A stretch of DNA of 64,000 nt from Gelidibacter gilvus (GTDB taxonomy: Bacteria > Bacteroidota > Bacteroidia > Flavobacteriales > Flavobacteriaceae). This document shows, piece after piece, positions 52,754-63,766 of this stretch. A program made the position numbers and the translations under genes. The DNA lies in the NCBI RefSeq assembly GCF_004115975.1, contig NZ_SDDZ01000003.1, positions 372,001-436,000 of the forward strand, written 5' to 3'. The notes beneath the pieces were generated by a model. It did not search any database and was not told where the DNA came from. It was given only the letters and a program-made list of their open reading frames with translations. Numbering within the stretch: the stretch's first letter is position 1; every line of letters starts with the position of its first letter.

Positions 52754-55018
52754 TTAATTAATTATTATTTCGTCAATAAATGTCCAAGGCTTATTCCCTG
52801 CACCTTGTTTGCCTTTAGGAATTAATCCAGAATTGGGAATTCTTAAGTAAATATAACGTGTGGTTTCGTTTAGATTGATTTTCACTATTGCATGAGTGTC
52901 ACTGCTCTCTGGGATTTCAGCTTCAGAATCAAGACTGTTTTGTTTAATTCCATAGGCTATCATTTTTGGAGCATAAATCCACATCCACGGTGCTTCATAA
53001 AACCGTGTTTCAATTGAACTGATCTCCATTTCTTCACCTAAATCTATCGTAATTTCCAAATCTTCGCCATCAAAACCCAACCATTCTTTATCGTTTACTC
53101 GTGTATCGCTACCTGAAATTCCGTTGATCAATCCTTCAATGCCACTTCCTGAATAGGTTTTACTGGGCTGAACATTGACACTGATTGTTTTTCCCAGTGC
53201 TTTATGATAGGTGATAGGCTGTGTAAATGTTGCGCCCTGTTTTTTATCAGCATTGAAAATGGCCGCTTTTATGACAAGATCCTTGTTGATTGGAATGACT
53301 CCTGAATAAACTTCCGACGTTCCACTAGGCTTGGTGCCGTCTGTTGTGTAACGGATGGTTTTGTTCTTTAAAATCGATTTCAATTCGTAGCCATCAGTAG
53401 CTGCGCCACCATCCACTTCGTATAAATGGTTGGCATAATTAATATCCAAAGCATCTAAGCGTTGATGGAAGTTGTCTACGCGCGCCACAAAATCGGGATA
53501 GTTTTTCTTATCGGTTGGTGACCAAAGAACTTCGCTCATGGCGAGGATTCTTGGGAAAGCCATATATTCCAATTGCTTTTCATTGGGGATGTATTCTGTC
53601 CAAATATTCCCTTGTCCGCCTAAAACATATTTAGATTCCTCTTCAGTAAGCTCTTCCGGAATTGGATTAAAACTGTATACTTTTTCCAAAGGTAAAAACC
53701 CACCGCTATTGGCTAATGGTTCATCTTCGTTATCGGATTGTTTGTAATCAAAATAGCAATGCGAAGTTGGCGTCATGATCACATTATGGTGCTGTTTTGC
53801 AGCTTCAATTGCGCCTTGTGTGCCACGCCATGACATGACCGTCGCGTTTGGTGCCAAACCGCCTTCCAAAATTTCATCCCAACCAATAATCTGTCGGCCT
53901 TTACTATTCAGATATTTTTCTATTCTTGTGATAAAATAATTCTGAAGCTCATGTTCGTCTTTTAAACCTTCCTCTTTAATGCGCTGTTGACAATTAGGGC
54001 ATTTTTCCCAATGTGTTTTGGGCGCCTCGTCACCTCCAATATGGAAATATTTACTAGGAAAAAGTTCTAAGACTTCATCCAAAACATTTTCTAAAAACTC
54101 AAAGGTTTCATCTTTGGAGCAGAAGATGTGGTCAAAAACACCCCAAGTTTCAGCTACTTTAATCTGTTCGCCGGTACAGCCCAATTCTGGGTACGCAGAA
54201 ATAGCGGCTTGTGCATGACCTGGCATTTCTATTTCAGGAATAATGGTGACATGACGGTTTTGGGCATAGGCCACAACGTCTTTAATTTCTTCCTGCGTAT
54301 AGAATCCACCATAGCGTTTGCCATCGAATTGTTGTGGGTCGGCATTGTAACTGCCAATAAGGGTTTGATCTCTAAAAGCGGCAATCTCTTGTAATTTTGG
54401 ATATTTTTTGATCTCAATCCGCCAACCTTGATCTTCGGTTAGATGCCAGTGAAACGTGTTCATCTTGAGCATGGCCAAGGCGTCAATATATTTTTTGATG
54501 AAGTCCACCGAAAAGAAATGGCGGCCCACATCCAAATGCATACCTCTATGTTTAAATTGTGGTGAATCCTTAATCGTTACACATGGAATGGAAATTTTCT
54601 CTTGATAAAATGTGCCATTTTCAAAATCTGTGGGGAGCAGTTGCCGTAAAGACTGTACTGCATAAAAAGCACCGTGATCGGTCTTTGCCCTGATTTCAAT
54701 CTGTTTTGGTGAGATGGTCAATTGATAGCCCTCATCATTTAAAATGGTGTCATCCTGAATAAAGCTTATGCTATTGTTTTGTTGTAACTGAATTGAACTG
54801 CCGTTTTCAACAAATTCCTTTAAAAAAGTGGCCGAAACCTTGAAAGTGTCATCATACGACATCCCGACTGAATTGTCCAGAATAAATTCCCCTTTAGTGC
54901 TTTCCAAATGAGCAGGCATTGGAAGGATTTGAGGCTTTGGATGTTCAGTCTTGGGAGAATCACAATTGTATAAGAATGTGATAAAAACTATAAGTGCGGT
55001 TATTTTCTTGATTGGCAT
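52754..55018 (-). CDS. GH20 beta-N-acetylhexosaminidase lipoprotein
   Basis: A 754-residue exported enzyme that removes terminal GlcNAc/GalNAc, probably from chitin oligomers, glycans or peptidoglycan. The signal ends in a lipobox-like LYNCDSP (Cys near 19). A GH20b domain is followed by the GH20 catalytic barrel with FHWHLTEDQGWRIEI and the catalytic Asp-Glu pair in HIGGDEAPK. The C-terminal region contains a chitobiase-like segment (TIRYTTDGTKPSG) and an F5/8-type carbohydrate-binding-like domain. It is divergent from ligA. Confidence 0.95.
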   Translation of the reverse strand: MPIKKITALIVFITFLYNCDSPKTEHPKPQILPMPAHLESTKGEFILDNSVGMSYDDTFKVSATFLKEFVENGSSIQLQQNNSISFIQDDTILNDEGYQLTISPKQIEIRAKTDHGAFYAVQSLRQLLPTDFENGTFYQEKISIPCVTIKDSPQFKHRGMHLDVGRHFFSVDFIKKYIDALAMLKMNTFHWHLTEDQGWRIEIKKYPKLQEIAAFRDQTLIGSYNADPQQFDGKRYGGFYTQEEIKDVVAYAQNRHVTIIPEIEMPGHAQAAISAYPELGCTGEQIKVAETWGVFDHIFCSKDETFEFLENVLDEVLELFPSKYFHIGGDEAPKTHWEKCPNCQQRIKEEGLKDEHELQNYFITRIEKYLNSKGRQIIGWDEILEGGLAPNATVMSWRGTQGAIEAAKQHHNVIMTPTSHCYFDYKQSDNEDEPLANSGGFLPLEKVYSFNPIPEELTEEESKYVLGGQGNIWTEYIPNEKQLEYMAFPRILAMSEVLWSPTDKKNYPDFVARVDNFHQRLDALDINYANHLYEVDGGAATDGYELKSILKNKTIRYTTDGTKPSGTSEVYSGVIPINKDLVIKAAIFNADKKQGATFTQPITYHKALGKTISVNVQPSKTYSGSGIEGLINGISGSDTRVNDKEWLGFDGEDLEITIDLGEEMEISSIETRFYEAPWMWIYAPKMIAYGIKQNSLDSEAEIPESSDTHAIVKINLNETTRYIYLRIPNSGLIPKGKQGAGNKPWTFIDEIIIN

Positions 55019-55023
55019 TTTAG

Positions 55024-57075
<2,052 letters not shown>

Positions 57076-57142
57076 AATTCTTACAGATTAGTTAATTTCA
57101 TCGATTAAATGCATTTTTATTCGTTTAATTGCTCTTATTGAT

Positions 57143-57150
57143 TATATTTG
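57143..57150 (+). promoter_or_regulatory. Candidate -7 element for membrane protein 1
   Basis: TATATTTG matches TAnnTTTG exactly, 27 nt before the start at 57178. The nearest TTG upstream is too close to serve as -33. Confidence 0.45.
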
Positions 57151-57177
57151 TCTTATTATTAATTTATTAAATTAAGT

Positions 57178-57906
57178 ATGCAGAAAAGTTTAATCGGCGT
57201 ATTGATTGCTCTTTCAGTAGTGTTTATGGGCTTTCAGATTTTTGGAATGGAGGTTGAAGCGGCTGGAGTAAGAGCTTTGTTGTTGATACTTTTAACAGTG
57301 CTTTATTATGTGAGAGTTAAAAATAAGCAGGTCCTCTTTTTTTTGTTTTTGATCACATTTGCCATTGCAGAAATTTTAAATTTTATTGGGTGGTTGGTTC
57401 CTATAGTACCAAACAATAGTGTTGACTATCTGTACTATATTGTTAATTCCTTGTACATTTTAGCTTACCTATTCTTGACTTTACTGATTTTCGCCTCAAT
57501 GAAATTAGTTGAGATTGTGAGAAAATTTCCATTCCACCTCATTATTTTAATCATACTTGACGTGTTTTGCGTTATTGTGGTTACAAATACAGCAATGGAT
57601 CGATTAAACTATTTTGAGTATTTCGTGGAACTTGTTTATAACTCTGTCATTATGATTTTATTGACGGTAGCACTCATCAATTACATCCATAAGGATGATA
57701 AAAAATCCATCAATCTATTGATTGGATCCATATGTATCTTTTTTTCAGAGGTGATCCAGTTGGCATATTTTTACGTGTCAAATATTAACTTACTGAATGT
57801 GTTTTGTTCTCTCTTTCTTGTTCTTGCCTTTGTGTTTTTCTATTTGCAATCACGACTTTCTTATGAACCCCAAGAGGAATCTTTATATCAAGATTTATTG
57901 GCCTAA
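57178..57906 (+). CDS. Multi-pass membrane protein, possible YhhN-like (member 1)
   Basis: A 242-residue protein that is hydrophobic almost throughout, with about eight helices and a charged C-terminal tail (YEPQEESLYQDLLA). The spacing of helices resembles YhhN/TMEM86 lysoplasmalogenase-type proteins, but I see no diagnostic residues. A second protein of similar size and helix order lies at 58366, so the two are probably paralogues. Function unknown. Confidence 0.8.
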   Translation: MQKSLIGVLIALSVVFMGFQIFGMEVEAAGVRALLLILLTVLYYVRVKNKQVLFFLFLITFAIAEILNFIGWLVPIVPNNSVDYLYYIVNSLYILAYLFLTLLIFASMKLVEIVRKFPFHLIILIILDVFCVIVVTNTAMDRLNYFEYFVELVYNSVIMILLTVALINYIHKDDKKSINLLIGSICIFFSEVIQLAYFYVSNINLLNVFCSLFLVLAFVFFYLQSRLSYEPQEESLYQDLLA

Positions 57907-57969
57907 CCCTGATTTACATAATGAGGATGGTTTTGTTTGCTACAGAATTTAAAATTATAACAAGCCTCT

Positions 57970-58152
57970 TTGAGGTTGGCATTAGTGTCGATTATTGATT
58001 CTGACGGACCTCTCAAATTACCTCAATATTTGTTTGCTGAGTGTACCTCATTTCTCAGGAATCTAAATGATAAGAGGTCTGAAATTCTCCTAACAGCAGT
58101 GCTACCCATGACAATCCTCCAAATTCTAATTATAGAAATCGGTACAGTCTAA
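57970..58152 (+). pseudogene. Possible remnant of a DUF3987-type primase-like gene
   Basis: The 60-codon frame opens at TTG and contains PLKLPQYLFAECTSFLRN, then DKRSEILLTAVLPM. This recalls the DUF3987 signature '(I)P..(V)FE.LP.FLK...(D)KRERD..LL..L.VLS..LPN' of Bacteroidota mobile elements. A frame shift after LLTAV would continue the pattern (PPNSNYRNRY). The fit is loose, and I cannot exclude chance. Confidence 0.3.
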
Positions 58153-58332
58153 ACTTTTGATAAAATTAAATCTTCCTGAGGCATGTTCTATGTTCAATAA
58201 ATAAAATAGAAATAGTTGTCGTGTTTAAGATTGTAATCGCTTTTTTAAATAGATATTCATGTTGCGACGATGAAATTTAACGGAATAATCGATGAAGCGC
58301 GTAAAATTAAGGATTAAAGTCAATTTTTTTAT

Positions 58333-58340
58333 TATATTTG
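58333..58340 (+). promoter_or_regulatory. Candidate -7 element for membrane protein 2
   Basis: TATATTTG, identical to the element before the paralogue at 57178, lies 25 nt before the start at 58366. Confidence 0.45.
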
Positions 58341-58365
58341 CCCTACCTACTTATACTAATCTATC

Positions 58366-59130
58366 ATGGAAAGATGGCATGCCTTGTCCCCAAATTGGGC
58401 AACAACTTTATTATTGGTTCTAATTGTTTCGCTCAACTTGCTTTGCTCTTATTATGGACTATCTGTGGTAACCAAAACCACGGCGTTAACTATCGTTCCA
58501 ATAGTGCTAACGGTTTATTTTTATAGGCAAAAAATAATGGCAAATATATTTTCCGTCATTTTTATGCTCTATTTTTTTGGAATCCTATTTAATGCCGTCG
58601 GTCATCTTGGTCTCTCCTCAAAATTATCGGAATCTTGTTTTACGGGCGCTTATTTGTTAATGATTTTTGTGTTGTTAGGAAAGTTAAAAGACGTGAAACT
58701 AGAGCGCTTTGTGTCTTGGTATTTGGCGGTTGTTTTTTTTATAAGCACATATCTACTCTATCTCCTTTTTACAGGATTAAAGGACAGCTTTCAAGACAAT
58801 GTTATATTAACCTTGATGGTAAGTAAAGGCGTTGCGTTATTGGTTATGGCATTTTTGGCTTTCGCTATTTATTTGAGCAAGGAGACAGCGCAGTCCATCA
58901 TATTCTTAATAGTGGTCTGTTGCTTTGTTTTTTCTGATGTATTAGGTTTCATTACCACATCATATATCCAGTTTTGGTTGTTTGAGGCTGTTCAAAGGAT
59001 ATTTCAAAGTCTCGGGCTAATTTTGGCTTGCATATATGTTTTTAACCATCAGCAAGCTGAAACGAATACTAATGGAAGAAAGGTTTTCAAATCAATTTCT
59101 CGGTCTAATCAAATGTCTGTTCAATCTTAA
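58366..59130 (+). CDS. Multi-pass membrane protein, possible YhhN-like (member 2)
   Basis: A 254-residue hydrophobic protein with about eight helices and a polar C-terminal tail. Its size, helix order and promoter element (TATATTTG at similar distance) mirror the protein at 57178, suggesting a duplication that has diverged strongly. It overlaps the convergent metallophosphatase gene by 4 bp. Function unknown. Confidence 0.8.
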   Translation: MERWHALSPNWATTLLLVLIVSLNLLCSYYGLSVVTKTTALTIVPIVLTVYFYRQKIMANIFSVIFMLYFFGILFNAVGHLGLSSKLSESCFTGAYLLMIFVLLGKLKDVKLERFVSWYLAVVFFISTYLLYLLFTGLKDSFQDNVILTLMVSKGVALLVMAFLAFAIYLSKETAQSIIFLIVVCCFVFSDVLGFITTSYIQFWLFEAVQRIFQSLGLILACIYVFNHQQAETNTNGRKVFKSISRSNQMSVQS

Positions 59131-60038
59131 ACTAAAATAGAAACACCTTCAGACGATTTGTTTTTGGCACTATCAAAATAGAAGTCAATTTTCCCAAGGT
59201 TAATCCCAAAGCAGCCCACCTGGTTGACCAATACATTTTGGTCGATACTGTTTTTTACAATCGTGGGTTTTTTAAGGAATGTATGTGTATGGCCTCCAAT
59301 TATCAAATCAATATTCTTTGTAGCTGCGGCCAATGAAAGATCACTTGGTCTTTCGGGGTTATTCCGATAGTTGTAACCTAAATGTGATAGACAGATAATG
59401 AGATCGCATTTTTCATTTTCCTTTAATATTCGTGACATGTCCTGTGCAATCTCAACAGGATTAAGATACACAGTTTCTTTATACATGTTTTTATCCACCA
59501 ATCCGGCAAGCTCGATCCCCAGACCAAAAACGCCGATTTTAATCCCATTTTTTACAAATACTTTATAGGGTTTGGTATGCGTATCGATGATGGTGTTTGA
59601 AAAATCATAGTTGGCACTGATGAAATCAAATTTAGCATGGGGCAATTGAGCATATAAACCTTCAAGACCATTGTCGAAATCATGGTTTCCAAGTGTTGCA
59701 GCATCGTATTTTAACATACTCATGAGTTTGAACTCCAGTTCACCTCCGTAATAATTGAAATAGGGTGTGCCTTGGAAAATATCACCTGCATCCAATAATA
59801 ATGTATTTGGGTTATTTGCTCTAATGCCTTCAATTAAGCTGGCTCTTCTGGCAACACCTCCTTGATTTGGATTTCTACCGTCTTGAGGACCAAAAGGATC
59901 AATATGACTGTGGACGTCATTGGTATGTAAAATGGATATCTTTTTTAGACTGCTGGAAAATGATTGCAGACCAAATCCTCCCAGTCCCACCAATGCTGAG
60001 GCAGCTGTTGTTTGTTGAATGAATTCTCTTCTTTTCAT
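59127..60038 (-). CDS. 5'-nucleotidase-type metallophosphatase, catalytic half
   Basis: A 303-residue exported enzyme with a Tat-like signal (MKRREFIQQTTAASALVGLG). The calcineurin-like active site is complete: HTNDVHSH, LLLDAGDIFQG, LGNHDFDNG, LSHLGY and GGHTHTF. It hydrolyses nucleotides or related phosphoesters in the periplasm. It lacks the C-terminal 5'-nucleotidase domain, which is encoded separately just upstream (60167-60925). The two genes look like one UshA-type enzyme divided in two. Confidence 0.92.
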   Translation of the reverse strand: MKRREFIQQTTAASALVGLGGFGLQSFSSSLKKISILHTNDVHSHIDPFGPQDGRNPNQGGVARRASLIEGIRANNPNTLLLDAGDIFQGTPYFNYYGGELEFKLMSMLKYDAATLGNHDFDNGLEGLYAQLPHAKFDFISANYDFSNTIIDTHTKPYKVFVKNGIKIGVFGLGIELAGLVDKNMYKETVYLNPVEIAQDMSRILKENEKCDLIICLSHLGYNYRNNPERPSDLSLAAATKNIDLIIGGHTHTFLKKPTIVKNSIDQNVLVNQVGCFGINLGKIDFYFDSAKNKSSEGVSILV

Positions 60039-60070
60039 GTGTTAATGTTTATTGGTTTTCAAAAGTCATA

Positions 60071-60093
60071 CTTCGACTTGGCTCAGTACAGGC
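60071..60093. repeat. Dispersed CTTCGAC-CTCAGT repeat, copy 2
   Basis: CTTCGACTTGGCTCAGTACAGGC is related to 33480-33500. It lies in the 128-bp gap between the two halves of the split nucleotidase. Confidence 0.6.
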
Positions 60094-60166
60094 ATGCTTT
60101 TCGCCAATAATAATTCCTCTGGGTGATAAAATCTTTAGCATGCTCGTTTGATAACTTCAAAAAATA

Positions 60167-60925
60167 TTAATCCTTTAACTGAATGAATCGGTCGTCAGCC
60201 ACAGGGTTGATGATATCCGTTTTCATAAAATGATCGATAAGGGCATTTCTTATTTTATAATCCAACACGATCACCTCTTCGCTTCCTTTAAAAAAGTCCA
60301 TCCCATCTCCACCATTAATAAGATAATCGTTTGTGGCAATATAATAGGTTTTATTAAAATCTATTGGGATTTGATTTACCGAACTTTCAACCACCTGGCC
60401 ATCTTTGTCCAGAACTATTTTTAATTTAGAAATGGGATGGGCACGTTTGGCTTTCGCTAAGTAATCTAAAAGCTCTTTGACGTTGGCTCCTGGTAATTTT
60501 GAAACAACGATAGAGTTTTCAAATGGCATTAATTCAAACGCCGTTCTTTTAGAAATTGGACCTTTGGAAATTATGGACCTGATCCCGCCATGATTTATAA
60601 GAACAAAGTCGATATGTTCTCCAGTTCTTTTGAAAAAAATAGGGTCGGCTTCGTCATAAATCACGTCTGCCATTAAATTGCCGATGGCCGTATTTAGATT
60701 GCCGTCGGATTTGGAATAGGTATCTACTGAATAGCCCAAAACACTGTCCAAATCCTTATTAATATTTTCTCTGTAAGGCTTAACGAAATCTTCAATGCTT
60801 GCTACAGGCTGTAGACTGTCATTGATGTTTATATTTTTCCCTTCAATTTTGAAAACATCCGTTGGCGTTTTACAAGACATGCCCAAAAGCAGCCCTAAAA
60901 CCAGAAAAAGATTTTTAAAATTCAT
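60167..60925 (-). CDS. 5'-nucleotidase C-terminal domain lipoprotein
   Basis: A 252-residue lipoprotein (LGLLLGMSCKTPTD, Cys near 18). The body is the substrate-binding half of UshA-type enzymes: LNTAIGNLMADVI, VLINHGGIRSII, FELMPFENSIVV, LLDYLAKA and TNDYLINGGDGMDFF. No phosphoesterase metal motifs are present. It precedes the catalytic-half gene at 60038 on the same strand and presumably forms a complex with it. Confidence 0.93.
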   Translation of the reverse strand: MNFKNLFLVLGLLLGMSCKTPTDVFKIEGKNININDSLQPVASIEDFVKPYRENINKDLDSVLGYSVDTYSKSDGNLNTAIGNLMADVIYDEADPIFFKRTGEHIDFVLINHGGIRSIISKGPISKRTAFELMPFENSIVVSKLPGANVKELLDYLAKAKRAHPISKLKIVLDKDGQVVESSVNQIPIDFNKTYYIATNDYLINGGDGMDFFKGSEEVIVLDYKIRNALIDHFMKTDIINPVADDRFIQLKD

Positions 60926-60969
60926 TGAATAACTTCTAAGATGTTAATAGATAAATGTATTGCGTTTAG

Positions 60970-60977
60970 TACCTTTG
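60970..60977 (+). promoter_or_regulatory. Candidate -7 element for the DUF6913-dapA operon
   Basis: TACCTTTG matches TAnnTTTG 15 nt before the start at 60993. No clear -33 element. Confidence 0.45.
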
Positions 60978-60992
60978 CCAAAACAAAAGTAA

Positions 60993-61511
60993 ATGATTTT
61001 AAAGGCATTTAAGGTAAAATCCAATCAAAAATTCCTCAACAAGCTGTTAAGTTCTAAAAACGCTGCAATAAGCACTAAAAAGATAGAATCTATTGGCGTT
61101 ATCATTGATGCAACCGAATTTTCTGATGCTGAAGTCTTTAAGAGTTTTTTCCAGGAATTGGGCCTTCAATTGCCCAAAATCAAGATTGTTGTCTTTGTTG
61201 AAGATGAGAAAAAAACGGAGCGCTTGTGGGGTAACTATTTCAGTAAAAAGGATTTTGGCTGGAAAGGAAGCATAAAACACGCAGAGCTCAAAACGTTTTT
61301 AGATACTGAATTTGACGCCCTTTTAGGATTTTATAAAACAGATGCTTTAGAATTGAAAATGGCCACCGCACTCTCTAAGGCCAATTTTAAAATAGGATTA
61401 TCAGGCATTGATGATCGCTTGTTTGATTTTATATTGGACGTCGGAATTAAGGATTTCGAGGTGTTTAAAATTGAACTTAAAAAGTATTTAACCATATTAA
61501 ACAAAATATAA
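60993..61511 (+). CDS. DUF6913-type protein
   Basis: A 172-residue protein with no signal or membrane segment, including the region [32 protein letters not shown] and [20 protein letters not shown] recognise it as the small flavobacterial family DUF6913 that often precedes dapA. Its function is unknown. It overlaps dapA by one base (TAATG), pointing to coupled expression. Confidence 0.8.
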   Translation: MILKAFKVKSNQKFLNKLLSSKNAAISTKKIESIGVIIDATEFSDAEVFKSFFQELGLQLPKIKIVVFVEDEKKTERLWGNYFSKKDFGWKGSIKHAELKTFLDTEFDALLGFYKTDALELKMATALSKANFKIGLSGIDDRLFDFILDVGIKDFEVFKIELKKYLTILNKI

Positions 61512-62389
61512 TGACAAAATTCCTTGGAACAGGTGTGGCGCTGATCACTCCGTTCAAAACTGATTTGAGTATTGATCATAATGCTCTTGCAAACATTGTC
61601 AATTACAATATTGACAACGGCACAGAGTATTTGGTTATTTGTGGAACCACTGCAGAAAGTGTGACCCTAACAAAACAGGAGAAGAAGGAAGTCATTGCTA
61701 CCATAAAGAAAGCAAATGATGGTAGATTGCCATTGGTTTTGGGTATTGGAGGTAATAATACCGCTGAGATTATTGAAGAGATCAAAACTACGGACCTGGC
61801 GGAAATAGATGCTATTCTTTCAGTTTCTCCTTATTATACAAAACCGACTCAAGAAGGGATATATCAACATTTTAAAGCTATTTCAGAGGCGTCTCCAAAA
61901 CCGATCATACTTTATAATGTGCCAGGAAGGACGTCATCAAATATGTTGCCTGCCACTACTTTGAGGCTCGCCCATGATTTTGAGAATATCATTGCCATAA
62001 AGGAAGCAGGAAACAATGTTGCACAATATTTACTGTTGCTAAAAAATAAACCTGACGATTTTTTAATCATTTCAGGGGATGATGATTTGGCTTTAGGTGT
62101 GGTTTTGGCAGGTGGAGCTGGAGTTATTTCTGTATTGGGGCAAGCCTTGCCTAAAGATTTTTCCAATATGATCCGTCTTGGACTGGAAGGCAAAGCTAAG
62201 GAGGCTTATAAACTTCATTTTAAACTAATGGACGTCACCGGGCAAATTTTTGAAGAAAACAATCCAGCAGGAATTAAGGCCGTTTTTGAAGCCCTTGGTT
62301 TGGCGCAAGATACAGTGAGACTACCGTTAGTTGTAGCATCAGAAGGATTGAAAGATAAAATTAAAAAAACTGTGGCACTTCTCAAATAA
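61511..62389 (+). CDS. dapA: 4-hydroxy-tetrahydrodipicolinate synthase
   Basis: A 292-residue TIM-barrel enzyme that condenses pyruvate with aspartate semialdehyde, the first committed step to diaminopimelate and lysine. GTTAESVTL binds pyruvate, the Schiff-base lysine is in [10 protein letters not shown] (about residue 160), and the catalytic Tyr is in LYNVPGRT. Its product feeds the same pathway as dapF at 39895. It is coupled to the DUF6913 gene. Confidence 0.97.
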   Translation: MTKFLGTGVALITPFKTDLSIDHNALANIVNYNIDNGTEYLVICGTTAESVTLTKQEKKEVIATIKKANDGRLPLVLGIGGNNTAEIIEEIKTTDLAEIDAILSVSPYYTKPTQEGIYQHFKAISEASPKPIILYNVPGRTSSNMLPATTLRLAHDFENIIAIKEAGNNVAQYLLLLKNKPDDFLIISGDDDLALGVVLAGGAGVISVLGQALPKDFSNMIRLGLEGKAKEAYKLHFKLMDVTGQIFEENNPAGIKAVFEALGLAQDTVRLPLVVASEGLKDKIKKTVALLK

Positions 62390-62485
62390 AAAATAAACGT
62401 TAAATATTACTTAAACGTCTTCGTAGCCTAAATTCAACACTTATTTTAGCTTGAAATTTTTATTTTATAATACGTTATAAATGTG

Positions 62486-62493
62486 TATTTTTG
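62486..62493 (+). promoter_or_regulatory. Candidate -7 element for bamD
   Basis: TATTTTTG matches TAnnTTTG, about 105 nt before the chosen bamD start at 62599. This leader length is compatible with the alternative start at 62542. Confidence 0.4.
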
Positions 62494-62598
62494 CATTCTG
62501 TTTAAAAATGTCGAAGTGCCATTAAAACATTACCTTAATCTATGACCATATTTAATCAGGCATTACAACTAAACAATACAAAGAAGAACAATTCTTGG

Positions 62599-63414
62599 AT
62601 GAAAAACATTTGTTATACTTTATTGCTCACTTTAGTACTGTCTTCTTGTAGCGAATATCAAAAGGCATTAAAATCTGAAGACATTGCTACAAAATTCAAA
62701 TTGGGTACAGAACTTTATGATGCTGGTAAATACAGCAAGGCCAACAAATTGTTTGCACAGATTGCTCCGCAGTACAGAGGGAAGCCACAAGCAGAAAAGT
62801 TGATGTACATGTATTCCAATTCATTTTATATGATGAAGGATTACTACTTGGCGGGCTATCAATTTGAACGTTTTGAAAGCCAGTATCCGAAAAGCGAAAA
62901 AGCTGAAGAGGCACTGTTTTTAGGTGCTAAAAGTTTTTATATGTTGTCGCCAGTATACAGCAAGGAGCAAAAGGAAACGGTAACAGCTATTGAAAAACTC
63001 CAGATCTTTATCAATAAATTTCCAGATTCAGAGTATCTGCCCCAAGCAAATAAGTTGATTCAGGAGTTGGATTATAAATTGGAACGTAAAGCTTTTGAAA
63101 TAGCTAAGCTTTATAACAAAATAGCGAACTTTGAATCTGAAGATTACGAAGCGTCAATTAAAGCCTTTGATAATTTCCTTTTGGATTATCCAGGGACGAC
63201 CCTTAGGGAAGAGGCGATGTATTACAGATTTAATTCGGCCTATAAATTAGGTATCAATAGTGTGGAATATAAACGTGAAGACCGTTTAAATACCGCTATT
63301 AAATTTTACAATTCATTTTACAAAGCCTATCCAGAGTCTCAATTTGGCTCTGAGGCAGCAAAAATGAATACCGAATTGCAAACTGCAGTTCAACACTATA
63401 GTATAAAAAGTTAA
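62599..63414 (+). CDS. bamD: Outer membrane assembly lipoprotein BamD
   Basis: A 271-residue lipoprotein of the BAM complex that folds beta-barrels into the outer membrane. The start at 62599 (MKNICYTLLLTLVLSSC) gives a proper lipobox, so I prefer it over the Met at 62542. Tetratricopeptide-type helical repeats follow, with YDAGKYSKANKLF, YLAGYQFERFESQYPKSEKAEEA and FINKFPDSEYLPQA as clear units. The downstream rpoZ and coaBC genes are in the same direction with short gaps. Confidence 0.95.
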   Translation: MKNICYTLLLTLVLSSCSEYQKALKSEDIATKFKLGTELYDAGKYSKANKLFAQIAPQYRGKPQAEKLMYMYSNSFYMMKDYYLAGYQFERFESQYPKSEKAEEALFLGAKSFYMLSPVYSKEQKETVTAIEKLQIFINKFPDSEYLPQANKLIQELDYKLERKAFEIAKLYNKIANFESEDYEASIKAFDNFLLDYPGTTLREEAMYYRFNSAYKLGINSVEYKREDRLNTAIKFYNSFYKAYPESQFGSEAAKMNTELQTAVQHYSIKS

Positions 63415-63424
63415 TTAAATAGAA

Positions 63425-63760
63425 ATGATGAATTTAAAAAAGACTGATGCTCCTGTAAGTACTATCACTTACGACCGTAATGAGATTGATGAGCCAACAG
63501 GAAATATCTACGAGGCTATTTCTGTTATTTCAAGAAGAGCTGAACAAATCAATACGGACATCCGTAGAGAGCTTGTTGATAAGCTTGAAGAATTTGCGAC
63601 CTATAATGACAGTCTTGAAGAAATCTTTGAAAACAAAGAGCAAATTGAAGTATCTAAGTTTTATGAAAGATTGCCAAAGCCGCATGCACTTGCAGTTCAG
63701 GAATGGTTAGATGATAAAATTTATTTCAGAAATACTGAAGACGATATCAAAGAAGCATAA
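63425..63760 (+). CDS. rpoZ: RNA polymerase omega subunit (Bacteroidota type)
   Basis: A 111-residue cytosolic protein. GNIYEAISVISRRAEQIN is the core omega/Rpb6 helix that clasps the beta' subunit, and the acidic C-terminus (DDIYFRNTEDD-like) is normal for the group. The protein starts at ATG 63425 or the adjacent ATG 63428. It lies 10 nt after bamD and 6 nt before coaBC, so the three are probably one operon. Confidence 0.93.
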   Translation: MMNLKKTDAPVSTITYDRNEIDEPTGNIYEAISVISRRAEQINTDIRRELVDKLEEFATYNDSLEEIFENKEQIEVSKFYERLPKPHALAVQEWLDDKIYFRNTEDDIKEA

Positions 63761-63766
63761 TTAATA

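Larger units (their letters stand above)
57907..58365. other. 459-bp spacer with a decayed reading frame
   Basis: Between the two membrane-protein genes is a short frame (57970-58152) that may be a mobile-element remnant, plus a -7 element before 58366. There is no intact gene. Confidence 0.5.
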
